A DNA stretch of 64,000 bases from Oscillospiraceae bacterium (GCA_009778065.1 WRKM01000004.1:1-64000); one strand, 5' to 3'; positions 39,318-48,936 are shown, counted from the stretch's first letter. The notes: generated by a model from the letters alone, not told the origin. Made by a program: numbers and translations.

Positions 39318-40484
39318 TCATCCTAAACTAAAGTATTTGTCTACCTTCATTTCCTTTAATTTCCCTCGCAGGTTATTCTCGATTAGGGTAATTTCATCAT
39401 CCGAAAAATTTTCGTCTTCGAGGAGCGAAAGCTGTTCATAGTTGCTGTTATGCAGTCTTGAGACATGAACGCCGACGCTCCTTATTGGTTTGGCGTCAAA
39501 ATTATTCATGAAAAGTCTTTTCGCGCTTATAAAAATTTTCTGCCCCTTGTCGGTCGGCAGGGGTAGGCTCAGTTGTCTGTTTATTGTGGTGAAATCATTA
39601 TATTTCAGCAGAATTGATATACAGGCTGTTTTAAGTGCGTGCTTTTCGAGCCGTGCCGAAACTGTCTTCGACAGTACGTAAAGCATAGTAAGAATATCTA
39701 ACTCGCTTGTTAAATCATACGGCATAGTCACCGTGTTTCCGATACTTTTGAACGGGTCGTGTTCGGGCGTTTTCGGGTCGAAGGCGCGGTCGTCTCCGTT
39801 TGCGAACATCCAAAGGGTTTCACCGTTTTTGCCGAGTGCCCGTTTTAGAAGCTTTACGTTGCATTGCGCCAAATCTCCTATTGTGAGGATGCCCATATTC
39901 ATGAGCTTTTTACGGGTGGCAGGTCCAACGAAAAGAAGCTCGAAAGCGGGTAATCCCCAAATAAGGGATTTTAGGTCGTTTGGGGTTAAAATAGTGGTAG
40001 CGTCGGGTTTTTTCATATCAGAGGCGAGTTTTGAGAAAATATAGTTATAACTCACACCGACCGAAATGGTCAAGCCTAACTCGTGCTTTACCCGTCCGCG
40101 AAGCTCATCGGCGAGCAGAACACCCTCCCCCATATTTAAGGCTGTTCCGGTTAAATCGAGCCACGCCTCGTCAAGCCCGAAGGGAATCACCTGTACGCCG
40201 TATTCGGCGTAAATTTTTCGGACTTTTTTAGCGAAGCTTAAATATTTGGGATAATCGGCTCTCAGCATAACTAAATTTGAGACCTTACGCTTCGCGCTGT
40301 AGACGCTCTCACCTGTAATTATTCCCATTTTCTTGGCGATGTCATTTTTGGCGAGGATAATTCCATGACGCATTGCGGGGTCTCCAGCAACAGCTAAAGG
40401 AACCTGCCGCAGCCGCTCATTATACACGCACTCGGCAGAGGCGTAGAAATTGTTTATGTCTGAGTGAAGCATTACTTTTTCCAT
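39318..40484 (-). CDS. dinB: DNA polymerase IV, Y family
   Basis: 388 residues. Translesion polymerase with SDINNFYASAE (metal Asp), GLDEAWLDLTG (catalytic DE) and the little-finger domain. It is convergent with glgD, with almost no intergenic space. The promoter region contains a long palindrome with a LexA-like core, consistent with SOS control. Confidence 0.92.
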   Translation of the reverse strand: MEKVMLHSDINNFYASAECVYNERLRQVPLAVAGDPAMRHGIILAKNDIAKKMGIITGESVYSAKRKVSNLVMLRADYPKYLSFAKKVRKIYAEYGVQVIPFGLDEAWLDLTGTALNMGEGVLLADELRGRVKHELGLTISVGVSYNYIFSKLASDMKKPDATTILTPNDLKSLIWGLPAFELLFVGPATRKKLMNMGILTIGDLAQCNVKLLKRALGKNGETLWMFANGDDRAFDPKTPEHDPFKSIGNTVTMPYDLTSELDILTMLYVLSKTVSARLEKHALKTACISILLKYNDFTTINRQLSLPLPTDKGQKIFISAKRLFMNNFDAKPIRSVGVHVSRLHNSNYEQLSLLEDENFSDDEITLIENNLRGKLKEMKVDKYFSLG

Positions 40485-40540
40485 ATCGGTGTTCCTGAAA
40501 TTCCTTTTAAATTCCGCTCCTCTTATAGTGAACAGAATGA

Positions 40541-40570
40541 CATATATATGAATCAGCGTTCATATATGTA
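40541..40570. promoter_or_regulatory. Palindromic operator upstream of dinB
   Basis: CATATATATGAA and TTCATATATGTA form 12-bp arms around TCAGCG. The centre GAATCAGCGTTC (40550-40561) differs by one base from the Firmicutes LexA pattern GAAC-N4-GTTC. It lies just downstream of the -10 box, where bound repressor would block initiation. Confidence 0.55.
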
Positions 40571-40598
40571 TTATACACCGATATATGTTATTTGTCAA
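40570..40598 (-). promoter_or_regulatory. Promoter of dinB
   Basis: On the minus strand, TTGACA (40593-40598), a 17-bp spacer and TATAAT (40570-40575), both consensus. Confidence 0.75.
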
Positions 40599-40601
40599 GC
40601 C

Positions 40602-40640
40602 TTATAAAAAAGAAATCGGCGGAGCATTTAAAACTCCACC
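40602..40640 (-). terminator. Terminator at the end of the pst-pho operon
   Basis: On the minus strand, the hairpin GGTGGAG/CTCCGCC (40618-40640) is followed by GATTTCTTTTTT. The stem overlaps the last codons of phoR and the tract ends before the dinB promoter. Confidence 0.75.
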
Positions 40641-42319
40641 GATACTTCAGTCCCTACGCCAAACTTGCTTTTCAATGACAGCTTCCAATCATACAGGGTG
40701 CAGATATGTTTAACGATAGACAGCCCCAACCCTGTTCCGCCGTTTCTTTGTGAACGGCTTTTTTCAACCCTGTAGAACCTCTCAAAAATTCTTGTTTGTT
40801 CTTCGGGCGAGATGCCTATCCCGCCGTCAAATACGAAGAGCTTGATACTTTTTTTATAGTCTTCAATAATCACGGAAACTCTTCCGCCCCGGTTATTATA
40901 CCGCACGGCGTTTTCCGCTAAATTCTTCACAACTTCGTAAATGTGACTGTACTCTGCGTTTACCGTAATGTTATCTATGTCTCCATCGCTTTTAACTTCA
41001 AAGGTTAACTCTTTTTCGCTTATCACGGGCGACAGGGTTTCTCGAACATCGTCTATAACCTTTATGAGCGGTACGGCGACCGGATTGATGCTTTGCGTGT
41101 TTTCAAGCTCGGACAATTTCAACATATCTTCTATAAGCGATAATATACGCTCGGTTTCTCTCGTAATACCGGAAATAAATTTATCTAAATTATCGTCCTT
41201 GTTGTTAAGGCTCATTAATTCATTAAATCCCTTTATTGCCGTGAGAGGGGTTTTTAATTCATGAGAAGCGTTGGTGAAAAATTCCTCTCGCCGTTTTGCG
41301 TTTTCGCGGGTTTGTGTAATATCAGACAGTATAACCATTGTAAGTGCCTTATCCGGCAACTTCTTTATTGTGGTGAGATAAATACTTCCGTCCTGCATTA
41401 GTTCAAGCAGGGAGTTTTTCCCGTTATTTACGGAATCATCAATTGCTTCTAAGAGATTTTTATCAAAAGAAAGGTAGTTTACGTTGTTGTTTTTTATCTC
41501 CTGAGTAACGCCGAAAATATCAAGCGCGGCATTATTTATGAGCGTTAGGTCTTTGTTCTCATCGACCGCAAAAATTCCATCGCTTATGTTGCCGATAATA
41601 TAGTCTAATTTGTCCTTCTCATCGCTTAAATCGTTTATACCCTTTTGTAAAATTAATGCAATATCATCTATTTCGCGGATAATTTTATCTATTTCCTCAT
41701 AGCTGTCGGATATTGAACCGGATACATATTCGCCCTTTGTCAACAATCGTAATCTTTGTTCAACAGAGTTAAATGGTTTAGTGATTTGATTTATTATACT
41801 GCGTATAAAAGCAAAACAGATAATAACAACGAAAATCAGAATTATTATAAGTAGTGATAAAGACTGAAAAAGATAGGCATTTATTTTAGCAACGGGAACG
41901 GCAGTTCTGATGAAAACGTAGCTATCTCCGCTATTTGCTTTTAAAGCATAATAGATTGAGTTAATACCGAGGGTATCTGAATATCGGACATAAGTCGCCG
42001 GGTTATCGTTTAAAGCCGCTTGAATTTCCGGACGTTCCAAATGGTTTTCGACCGAATTAAAATCCAGCGGTCTGCTGTCTGCCAAAACCGTTCCGTCGGG
42101 GGCGATAATTGTGATTCTTGTGTCATTTCCGACCCTGACAAACGATGCAACGTCAGCATCATCGTTATATAATCCTGCACAGATTTGTGTGATTTCAATA
42201 ACCGAATTTTTGGCAATATTAAAATTATTATTGCGGGTAATTAAAACCGTTGCAATAAAAAAGCATATAAGCCCCGTAAATACTATTGAAGTTGTACATA
42301 AGAACAGATGTCTTTTCAT
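40628..42319 (-). CDS. phoR: Phosphate sensor histidine kinase PhoR
   Basis: 563 residues. There are two membrane helices (about 7-27 and 157-177) with an extracytoplasmic sensor loop between them, HAMP, PAS (about 240-340) and HisKA with the phospho-acceptor TNASHELKTPLTAIKGF. An HATPase domain with N box ENAVRYNNRGG and DGGIGISPEEQTRIFERFYR completes it. Last gene of the operon; it overlaps phoP by four bases. Confidence 0.9.
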   Translation of the reverse strand: MKRHLFLCTTSIVFTGLICFFIATVLITRNNNFNIAKNSVIEITQICAGLYNDDADVASFVRVGNDTRITIIAPDGTVLADSRPLDFNSVENHLERPEIQAALNDNPATYVRYSDTLGINSIYYALKANSGDSYVFIRTAVPVAKINAYLFQSLSLLIIILIFVVIICFAFIRSIINQITKPFNSVEQRLRLLTKGEYVSGSISDSYEEIDKIIREIDDIALILQKGINDLSDEKDKLDYIIGNISDGIFAVDENKDLTLINNAALDIFGVTQEIKNNNVNYLSFDKNLLEAIDDSVNNGKNSLLELMQDGSIYLTTIKKLPDKALTMVILSDITQTRENAKRREEFFTNASHELKTPLTAIKGFNELMSLNNKDDNLDKFISGITRETERILSLIEDMLKLSELENTQSINPVAVPLIKVIDDVRETLSPVISEKELTFEVKSDGDIDNITVNAEYSHIYEVVKNLAENAVRYNNRGGRVSVIIEDYKKSIKLFVFDGGIGISPEEQTRIFERFYRVEKSRSQRNGGTGLGLSIVKHICTLYDWKLSLKSKFGVGTEVSVEF

Positions 42320-42990
42320 ATCAACATATAACCTACCCCTCTGATTGTTTGAATTCGGACATTACTTTCGGCTTCAATAAGTTTTTTTCTTATATCTTTT
42401 ATATGGATGTCAAGCGTTCGGGACTCGCCAATGAAATCAACCCCCCATACCTCATTAAAAATAACTTCCCGCTCCTGAACCTTTTCTGCATTTTTACAAA
42501 GAAAAGAAAGAAGATTAAATTCCTTGAGAGTAGTTTTGACAGGATGGTTATTCGCTGTTATTTTTCGCTTTGAGCGGTCGATAACTATATCCTTATAGGT
42601 TAAAATATCAAGCGCGGGTTTCATGCTTTTACGCAGATTCGCTTTTACGCGGGCAATAAGCTCTAAAACCCCGAACGGCTTCGCTATGTAATCATCCGCT
42701 CCCATATTAAGTCCCTTGACCTTCGAGATTTCATCTCCTTTTGCCGAAACCATAATTACAGGGATAAGGGCAGTTTTATTCGTTGATTTCAGACCCGAAA
42801 GAATTGAAAATCCGTCTCTGCCCGGTAACATCACGTCAAGTATAATTAAATCGGGAGTCGTATCATCAAGCGCAACGGAAAATTCCGTACTGTTATTAAA
42901 ACAACGGCACTCAAATTCAGTCGTGAGCGAATAGGTATATAGCTCCTGCAATGCTTCTTCGTCTTCCACAACGAAAATTATCGGTTTCAT
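42316..42990 (-). CDS. phoP: Phosphate response regulator PhoP/PhoB
   Basis: 224 residues. The receiver domain has FVVEDEEAL, the phospho-Asp in LIILDVMLPGRDGF and the switch Lys in DYIAKPFG. An OmpR-type winged helix (130-224) ends in RTIRGVGYML. It presumably binds the Pho-box repeats upstream of pstS. It overlaps phoU and phoR by four bases each. Confidence 0.92.
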   Translation of the reverse strand: MKPIIFVVEDEEALQELYTYSLTTEFECRCFNNSTEFSVALDDTTPDLIILDVMLPGRDGFSILSGLKSTNKTALIPVIMVSAKGDEISKVKGLNMGADDYIAKPFGVLELIARVKANLRKSMKPALDILTYKDIVIDRSKRKITANNHPVKTTLKEFNLLSFLCKNAEKVQEREVIFNEVWGVDFIGESRTLDIHIKDIRKKLIEAESNVRIQTIRGVGYMLI

Positions 42991-43661
42991 TTATTGTCCT
43001 TTGTCCCCTCAGATATTTTATGTTCCCCTGTGAGTGCGTACTCGACCCATTCGCCTACGTTTACGGCATGGTCTCCGATTCGCTCTAAATACTTCGTAAT
43101 CATCATCAGCGTAATCGCTTGCTCGGCGTGGTCGGGGTTTTGTTTAATCAGCTCGGTTAATTCGCTCATAACTATATTAAATAAATCGTCAACCTTATCG
43201 TCAATCCTGTCAAGAGAGCGGGCAAGCACAAGGTCTCTGTTAATATATGCTTGTACCCCGTCTTTTACCATTTGAATGACAATCGCCGCCATGAGCGGTA
43301 TGTGTTCCGATTTTTCAATATAATGCCCATCGTCTAAGTGTAATGCAATTTCTGCAATATCCCGTGCTTGGTCTCCGATACGTTCAAGGTCTGTTATCAT
43401 TTTCAGCGTAGCCGATACTTCTCTGAAATCGCTTGCAACAGGGTGTTCCATCATAAGGATTTGCAAACACGCCTGTTGAATGTCGCGTTCCAATTTATCT
43501 ATGGTTTTCTCTTCCTCGCTGACCTCTGCCGCTATTCTTGAATCGCGTTCGGTAAGTGCTTTAACACATTTTTCAATAGCAATTTCAATATGGCGGCACA
43601 TCAACACCAAATTGCTGAAAACTTCTTTTAATTCTTTTTCATAACGCGCTCTTACAGACAT
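42987..43661 (-). CDS. phoU: Phosphate signalling protein PhoU
   Basis: 224 residues, all helical, with the two repeated PhoU metal-binding segments (ITDLERIGDQARDIAE and TKYLERIGDHAVNVGEWV). It links the Pst transporter to PhoR signalling. 36 bp after pstB. Confidence 0.94.
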   Translation of the reverse strand: MSVRARYEKELKEVFSNLVLMCRHIEIAIEKCVKALTERDSRIAAEVSEEEKTIDKLERDIQQACLQILMMEHPVASDFREVSATLKMITDLERIGDQARDIAEIALHLDDGHYIEKSEHIPLMAAIVIQMVKDGVQAYINRDLVLARSLDRIDDKVDDLFNIVMSELTELIKQNPDHAEQAITLMMITKYLERIGDHAVNVGEWVEYALTGEHKISEGTKDNK

Positions 43662-43697
43662 ATTATACTCCTTTTTTGAGGTAATGTCAACTTGATT

Positions 43698-44459
43698 TTA
43701 CCCGAATCGCCCCGTGATGTAATTCTCGGTGCGTTTATCTTTCGGTTTTGAGAATAACTCGACGGTTCTGCTGTATTCTATTACCTCGCCAAGCAGAAAA
43801 AATGCGGTCTTGTCGGAAACTCTCGTTGCTTGCTGCATATTATGTGTCACGATTACAATAGTATAATCGGTTTTTAGTTGGTTTATTAATTCCTCGATGG
43901 TTCCTGTTGAAATCGGGTCTAAGGCACTTGTCGGCTCGTCCATCAGCAGAATTTTCGGCTGGGCGGCGAGCGCTCTCGCTATACAGAGCCGCTGTTGTTG
44001 TCCGCCTGATAAGCCCATAGCGCTTTTCCGCAGACGTTCTTTGACCTCTGCCCAAAGCCCCGCTTGTTTTAGTGAATGTTCTACAATATTATCAAGCTCT
44101 GCTCTCTTTTTCGTTCCGAATGTACGCGGAGCGAACGCAATATTGTCGTAAATACTCATAGGAAAGGGGTTTGGCTTTTGGAAAACCATACCTACATTTT
44201 TACGGAGCAACGGAATATCGGTGCTTTTATCGTAAATATTCTGTTCTCCGATTTTAATTTCACCCGTGATTACACAACCCTCTACAAGGTCGTTCATGCG
44301 GTTGAAAATTCTTATAAACGTGGATTTTCCACAGCCGGACGGACCTATAAACGCCGTGACTTCATGCTCGTTAATATCCATATTTATATTCTTAAGAGCT
44401 TGAAAATCACCATAGTGCAGGTCACACTCTTTTACCGTTATATTATAAGCGTTATCCAT
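43698..44459 (-). CDS. pstB: Phosphate ABC transporter ATP-binding protein
   Basis: 253 residues from the ATG at 44459, preferred over the TTG two codons upstream because GGGGAA is well placed. Walker [10 protein letters not shown], signature [14 protein letters not shown] and Walker [13 protein letters not shown] are intact. It energises the PstCA channel and overlaps the end of pstA by eight bases. Confidence 0.95.
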   Translation of the reverse strand: MDNAYNITVKECDLHYGDFQALKNINMDINEHEVTAFIGPSGCGKSTFIRIFNRMNDLVEGCVITGEIKIGEQNIYDKSTDIPLLRKNVGMVFQKPNPFPMSIYDNIAFAPRTFGTKKRAELDNIVEHSLKQAGLWAEVKERLRKSAMGLSGGQQQRLCIARALAAQPKILLMDEPTSALDPISTGTIEELINQLKTDYTIVIVTHNMQQATRVSDKTAFFLLGEVIEYSRTVELFSKPKDKRTENYITGRFG

Positions 44460-45339
44460 TAACAAGTTCCCCTTTCCCGAAGGTCTTACCGAGGACCGTC
44501 GCGAGTATATTAATTGACACTACAAGAACAAGTAGTACTACACCTGTCGCCGATGCCTGTTCGGGGTAGCCGTGTGAACCGAAGTAATAAACATTGAGTG
44601 CAAGACTTGTTCCCGGTGAAATGAAGCTGCCGGGTATTTTATTAATAACCATGCCTATTGTCAAAATAAGCACTGCACTTTCTGACATTACACGCCCGAT
44701 TGCCAAAATCAAAGAGGTGACAATACCGCTTCCCGCACATGGAAGCACCACAGAAAAAATTGTCCTTACTTTTGAAGAGCCGAGTGCATAGCTACCCTCC
44801 CGAAGCGAGAACGGGACAGCGAGCAGGCTCTCTTCCGTTGAGCGGACTATAGTCGGAAGTATCATAACAGCGAGCGTTAATCCGCCTCCGATAAGTGAAT
44901 AGCCCAAGCCTAAAGCGCGAACAAAAACAATATATCCGAAAATGCCGTAGACTATAGACGGAATCCCCGCCAGGGTTTCTGTCGCTACGCGGATAACTTG
45001 TATTAAACGGCTTTTTGACTTTGTGTATTCGGTTAGGAATATCGCGCTTCCTATCCCGATTGGTGCGGCGATTAAAATTGAAATGATGATTAAGTAAAGT
45101 GTTCCGATGAGTGCGGGCTTTATAGAGGGACTTTTACTGCTGTAATCCCCGAACAATAACTGCGTGTTTATATAGGGGATTCCGCGTATCAGCACGAATA
45201 CGATTACAGAGATTAACGCAGAGAGACTCAAAATTAACATCGATTGCGTTAATATTTTAAAAAAAACATACTTATATACTTTTCTTTTATGTGCGTTTGT
45301 CCTTTGGATGCGTATCGTTTTACGAGCGGTATGTTTCAT
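44452..45339 (-). CDS. pstA: Phosphate ABC transporter permease PstA
   Basis: 295 residues, six membrane helices, with the binding-protein-dependent permease loop [15 protein letters not shown] that docks on PstB. It has a basic N-terminal extension of about 25 residues. Start overlaps the pstC stop (TAATG). Confidence 0.93.
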   Translation of the reverse strand: MKHTARKTIRIQRTNAHKRKVYKYVFFKILTQSMLILSLSALISVIVFVLIRGIPYINTQLLFGDYSSKSPSIKPALIGTLYLIIISILIAAPIGIGSAIFLTEYTKSKSRLIQVIRVATETLAGIPSIVYGIFGYIVFVRALGLGYSLIGGGLTLAVMILPTIVRSTEESLLAVPFSLREGSYALGSSKVRTIFSVVLPCAGSGIVTSLILAIGRVMSESAVLILTIGMVINKIPGSFISPGTSLALNVYYFGSHGYPEQASATGVVLLVLVVSINILATVLGKTFGKGELVNG

Positions 45340-46217
45340 TACCTTCCCCCTCCTTTTTCTCTTTTTAAGAGAGAAAAGCTGATATTTAAAAGTAAGGTGA
45401 AGAAGAATAACACCACGCCGGTAGCGATGAGTGCGGTCTCGGCATCGCCTGTCAGCTCGTTCGCTCCCATAGCAATATTCGCCGTCATGGTACGTACCGA
45501 CTGGAAAAGGCTTTTCGGCATAACGGGAGAACCCCCTATAACCATTATTACCGCCATTGTTTCACCTATTGCGCGACCTATCGACAACACAACGGCGGCA
45601 AATATTCCGCTTTTAGCGGCGGGGAGCATAACCTTGAACACGCTTTGTTCCTCAGTCGCACCAAGTGCCAATGCACCCTCATAATAGCTCTTCGGGACAG
45701 CGTTCAAAGCATCAAGGCTTACGCTCACGATTGTAGGCAATATCATTATCGAGAGTACGAGGCTCGCCGCAAGTATGCCGTAACCGACACCGTTCGGCGA
45801 AATCTCGTCCCTTAAAAACGGTACAATAATGATTAAACCAAATAAACCGTATATAACCGACGGAATCCCCGCCAAAAGGTTAATCAGTTGCCGTATAGAT
45901 GGTACGGCTTTTTTGGGACAGAATTTATACAGGCTTATCGCTGTGAGTAGTCCTGTTGTTACGCCGATAATGGTTGACAGTGCCGTAACGTAGAGCGAAG
46001 CAACAATCATCGACAGTATTCCGTAAGCCTCACTGTTTAAATGCCATCTTGTCCCGAAGAAATTCGTGATTCCTACCTTTCCGATAAAAGGTATACCCGT
46101 CGAAAAGAGGAACACGCAGATACAGCCAAGCGCGATTATTGAAAACACGGCGCAAAACATAAAGATTCCGTGCATGACTGTATCCCTGTTCTTAATAAAG
46201 TGATAAGTTTTTATCAT
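45339..46217 (-). CDS. pstC: Phosphate ABC transporter permease PstC
   Basis: 292 residues with six membrane helices. The EAA-type coupling loop reads YEGALALGATEEQSVFKV, and GIPSVIYGLFGL is a conserved permease segment. It forms the channel with PstA and overlaps the pstS stop (TAATG). Confidence 0.94.
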   Translation of the reverse strand: MIKTYHFIKNRDTVMHGIFMFCAVFSIIALGCICVFLFSTGIPFIGKVGITNFFGTRWHLNSEAYGILSMIVASLYVTALSTIIGVTTGLLTAISLYKFCPKKAVPSIRQLINLLAGIPSVIYGLFGLIIIVPFLRDEISPNGVGYGILAASLVLSIMILPTIVSVSLDALNAVPKSYYEGALALGATEEQSVFKVMLPAAKSGIFAAVVLSIGRAIGETMAVIMVIGGSPVMPKSLFQSVRTMTANIAMGANELTGDAETALIATGVVLFFFTLLLNISFSLLKREKGGGR

Positions 46218-47209
46218 TATTTAATCAAATCGCTCCATTTTGCAGTTGTTGTTACGTCTTCGTCATAAATGTTCTTGAGTTCTTCCATTGAAATGTCATC
46301 TAACGGATTACTTTTGTTTACAATAACGGCAATCCCGTCTTTTGCTACTTCATAAAATGTGCATAACGGAGCATTGTCAATATTGAAGTTTTCGCTTATC
46401 ATGCCGAATGCAGAAACATCATCGTTCGCATTTTTATAACCCGTACCCGAGCCGCCGCCGGAAACATTTACGGATACATTAGGCTGTAAATTCTCGAACG
46501 CGCTTGCAAGTTCAATCATAAGGGGCTGGAGTGAAGTCGAGCCGCTTATATCAATTTCGCCTGACAAAGAACCGTCAATAGTATACGCATCCGCATTGTC
46601 AATAATCGAAATATAACCCTCTTCAGATATTATTTCCTGTGCATCGCTTGATTGTAAGAATGCAAAAAATGCTTTATTGATACCATCGTTAATTGTGGCT
46701 TCCTTGTAAACAACCGACAGCGGGCGTGATATTTTATATGTTCCGCTTTTAATATTCGCGACTGTTGCATCTGCGCCGTCAACCTTGAGTATTTTCACTT
46801 CATCTGTTGTGAAACCGAGACTTTCGTAGGCTATTGCCGCAGGGTTGCCTTTTACTTCAGTAAGAACGCCGGCAGTACCTGTCTGAATAATTACGTCAGT
46901 AGGGTCGGCTTTGCCTTTAAGTCCGATAATCTCCATGAAAGCGGATTTTGTGCCGCTTCCGTCTTCACGGGCTATGATTGTGACATTTCTGCTTGTGTCG
47001 AAGTTGGAAACAGGGGTTTCATTACCGCCGTTATTTCCGCTATCGGGGGGTTCAGGTGCTGCAGGTGTTCCGGGGTTTTCGGAGGCAATATTTCTGTTTG
47101 TGTCGGGGTTGCTTCCCGGATTATCATTCCCATCGCCGCTCTCCGTACAGGCGGTTAAGGCGAATGTTAAAGAAGCGAGGATAATAGCGATTGCAAATAG
47201 TTTTTTCAT
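46217..47209 (-). CDS. pstS: Phosphate-binding lipoprotein PstS, apparently circularly permuted
   Basis: 330 residues. The lipoprotein signal ends at LTAC, followed by a Gly/Asn/Pro linker. Usual PstS proteins begin with the SGSTS...QP segment and carry REDGSGT in the middle. Here the order is swapped: IIAREDGSGTKSAFMEI comes first (about 78), with IAYESLGF and SRPLSVVY after it. DISGSTSLQPLMIELASAF and SGGGSGTGYKNA (about 220-260) come last. The protein ends at TTAKWSDLIK, where a normal PstS would continue into the REDGSGT half. All ligand-binding segments are present once. It is first in the operon, behind Pho-box repeats. Confidence 0.85.
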   Translation of the reverse strand: MKKLFAIAIILASLTFALTACTESGDGNDNPGSNPDTNRNIASENPGTPAAPEPPDSGNNGGNETPVSNFDTSRNVTIIAREDGSGTKSAFMEIIGLKGKADPTDVIIQTGTAGVLTEVKGNPAAIAYESLGFTTDEVKILKVDGADATVANIKSGTYKISRPLSVVYKEATINDGINKAFFAFLQSSDAQEIISEEGYISIIDNADAYTIDGSLSGEIDISGSTSLQPLMIELASAFENLQPNVSVNVSGGGSGTGYKNANDDVSAFGMISENFNIDNAPLCTFYEVAKDGIAVIVNKSNPLDDISMEELKNIYDEDVTTTAKWSDLIK

Positions 47210-47246
47210 TAGAATTGTACTCCTTAAATTTTTATTTTGTAGCTAC

Positions 47247-47312
47247 ATTCTATCAAATAAAAAGACTTTGAAAAAGCAACAAAACGTAAATGTAATGTAA
47301 ATTTTGCGTAAA
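47247..47312 (-). promoter_or_regulatory. Pho-box repeats and promoter of the pst-pho operon
   Basis: Read on the minus strand, TTTACG, TTTACA and TTTACG are spaced exactly 11 bp apart (47307-47312, 47296-47301, 47285-47290), like PhoP boxes of Firmicutes (TTAACA-type repeats with 11-bp periodicity). Downstream is TAGAAT (47247-47252) with a very poor -35, as expected for an activator-dependent promoter. It fits PhoP autoactivation of pst-pho. Confidence 0.65.
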
Positions 47313-47361
47313 GAGATTTCGTTTTTAAAGCGTGTCACGTTAAAAAAGTTGTCTGTAAGGC

Positions 47362-47390
47362 TTGTTTTTTTATACAGGAAGTGGTATAAT
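47362..47390 (+). promoter_or_regulatory. Promoter at the left end of the accessory island
   Basis: TTGTTT (47362-47367), a 17-bp spacer and TATAAT (47385-47390), 30 bp upstream of the PH-domain gene. Confidence 0.65.
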
Positions 47391-47419
47391 GTAGAAAATG
47401 ATATACAATGGAGACTATC

Positions 47420-48265
47420 ATGAAATTTAAATCAAAGGTTGACTGGTGGATACATATTGCGTTTGCAGGCATGGTACTCGTAACCGCTTGGATTTTAGTC
47501 GAATTCATACTTTCGCCGGGAGCTGTATTAGGGATTAGTGCGGCTGTTTGCGGGATTCCGACTGCGTTAATTCTGCCGTGGTGGGTAAATATGTACTACA
47601 ATTTAGATGAAAACGAGCTTGTAATTCATCTTGGCGGCTTCGGGAAGGGTAAAAAAATCCCTTATTCCGATATTACGAGTATAAAAGAAACGAGAGAGCC
47701 GTATTCTTCGGAGGCATTGTCGATTGACCGGATTGAGATAAAGTTTAAGGCGGGTAAGACAAGGAGTTATACTGACGTCGTTTATATTTCTCCGAAAGAA
47801 AAGCAAGAATTTTTAAGACTGCTTGAAGAAAAGAGAAGGGGAAATGAAAACATGGAACAATATAATTTTGAGTTTAAAGAAAACCGTCTTACCGGACCTT
47901 CCTTTAATATTACATTTGAAAACGAAATTGAAAAGGTAATTTTTCACAATGAATATTATTTTGTACTATTACAATATTCAAGTGGTAATTTTGAAGAAGA
48001 TAATGTGATGTTTTACGATTACAATGTTTACTGTGTTAATAAAACAGGTGACGTAATTTGGCAGGTAAAGGTGATACGTCCTTATGTTGAAGAGGTACCT
48101 GCAATGCGTGCGTTTGTAGAAATTCGATTACCAAAAGACAGTGCAATGAAGGATGAAAAAAAACTAAAAGGTGACGTACTGATAGGACTTACAATGAATG
48201 GAAACCGTTTTATTATTAACAAGAAAACAGGGGAAACAATCGGGGAACTCCATACTTTAAGATAA
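47420..48265 (+). CDS. Membrane PH-like (SunI/YyaB-type) domain fused to an unknown C-terminal half
   Basis: 281 residues from the ATG at 47420 (GGAG upstream). Residues 1-145 have two membrane helices and a bacterial PH domain (MKFKSKVDWW, ISPKEKQEFLRLLEE), like the SunI/YyaB family of small membrane proteins. From about residue 150 (MEQYNFEFKENRL) a second, unrecognised beta-rich region begins. A start-like ATG with GAAGGGGAAA upstream sits exactly at this boundary, so the protein may be a recent fusion of two genes. A short remnant with the same N-terminus lies at 58.2 kb. Confidence 0.65.
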   Translation: MKFKSKVDWWIHIAFAGMVLVTAWILVEFILSPGAVLGISAAVCGIPTALILPWWVNMYYNLDENELVIHLGGFGKGKKIPYSDITSIKETREPYSSEALSIDRIEIKFKAGKTRSYTDVVYISPKEKQEFLRLLEEKRRGNENMEQYNFEFKENRLTGPSFNITFENEIEKVIFHNEYYFVLLQYSSGNFEEDNVMFYDYNVYCVNKTGDVIWQVKVIRPYVEEVPAMRAFVEIRLPKDSAMKDEKKLKGDVLIGLTMNGNRFIINKKTGETIGELHTLR

Positions 48266-48281
48266 AAATATTTGAAAGTGA

Positions 48282-48911
48282 GTGTTGAACATTATTAAAA
48301 TAAAACCTGAAAATATTACTTTTAAGAAGCGTATAAAATTAATCTTGATTTTTCTTATCATTCTTACATTATTTATTTTCTCCCCATATATCCTTAAAGC
48401 TCCGGTATTAATAAAAGACTTTTTTCATAACTCAAAGCTTCGTGATATTGGTATCTATCATATCGCTGTTACCGGCGGAAGTTATAGTCAATACGGAAGT
48501 AGTAGCGGAGCAAGAATGGAAAAAAGAACAAGCTTTTACATATTTTATGATGACGTAAAAACCATAGAGGAGTTTATAGATAAAGTAGAAAAGCTATTGC
48601 TTGATAAAAACGAACTTGATTTTATTAAAAATTTTTCAAACCGGGGTAATGAGCTGAAAAACGATGAATGGCGTTATAACTTAAATTTTAAAAACCCCGA
48701 TAAAGATTTTCCTGTTGGATTTAATTCTATTGGTTGGTTTCCGAAAAACGTAATACACTCCGAGGGTTACTTATATGGTTCAATAGGTTGGGTTGAAATT
48801 GAGTATAATAATAGCAATGATAGTCCATATACTGTAACATATATTCTAAATGGAATCAATGGGATTCAGGAAGTTGAGATATTACAGTATAAAGAGCTAA
48901 ATAGAAAATAG
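48282..48911 (+). CDS. Hypothetical membrane-anchored protein
   Basis: 209 residues, GTG start. One membrane helix at about 18-40 is followed by a predicted extracytoplasmic domain with Ser/Gly/Tyr-rich and acidic segments (VTGGSYSQYGSSSGARME). Not recognised. Base composition is more AT-rich than the core genes, pointing to a different origin. Likely in one transcript with its neighbours. Confidence 0.6.
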   Translation: MLNIIKIKPENITFKKRIKLILIFLIILTLFIFSPYILKAPVLIKDFFHNSKLRDIGIYHIAVTGGSYSQYGSSSGARMEKRTSFYIFYDDVKTIEEFIDKVEKLLLDKNELDFIKNFSNRGNELKNDEWRYNLNFKNPDKDFPVGFNSIGWFPKNVIHSEGYLYGSIGWVEIEYNNSNDSPYTVTYILNGINGIQEVEILQYKELNRK

Positions 48912-48936
48912 TTTAAGTGAAATTTTAGGAGGCTGT

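Noticed and set aside
40628-47209. Pst genes as a polyphosphate or phosphonate system
   Set aside because: All components match the high-affinity phosphate system and its two-component regulator; no phosphonate genes are present.
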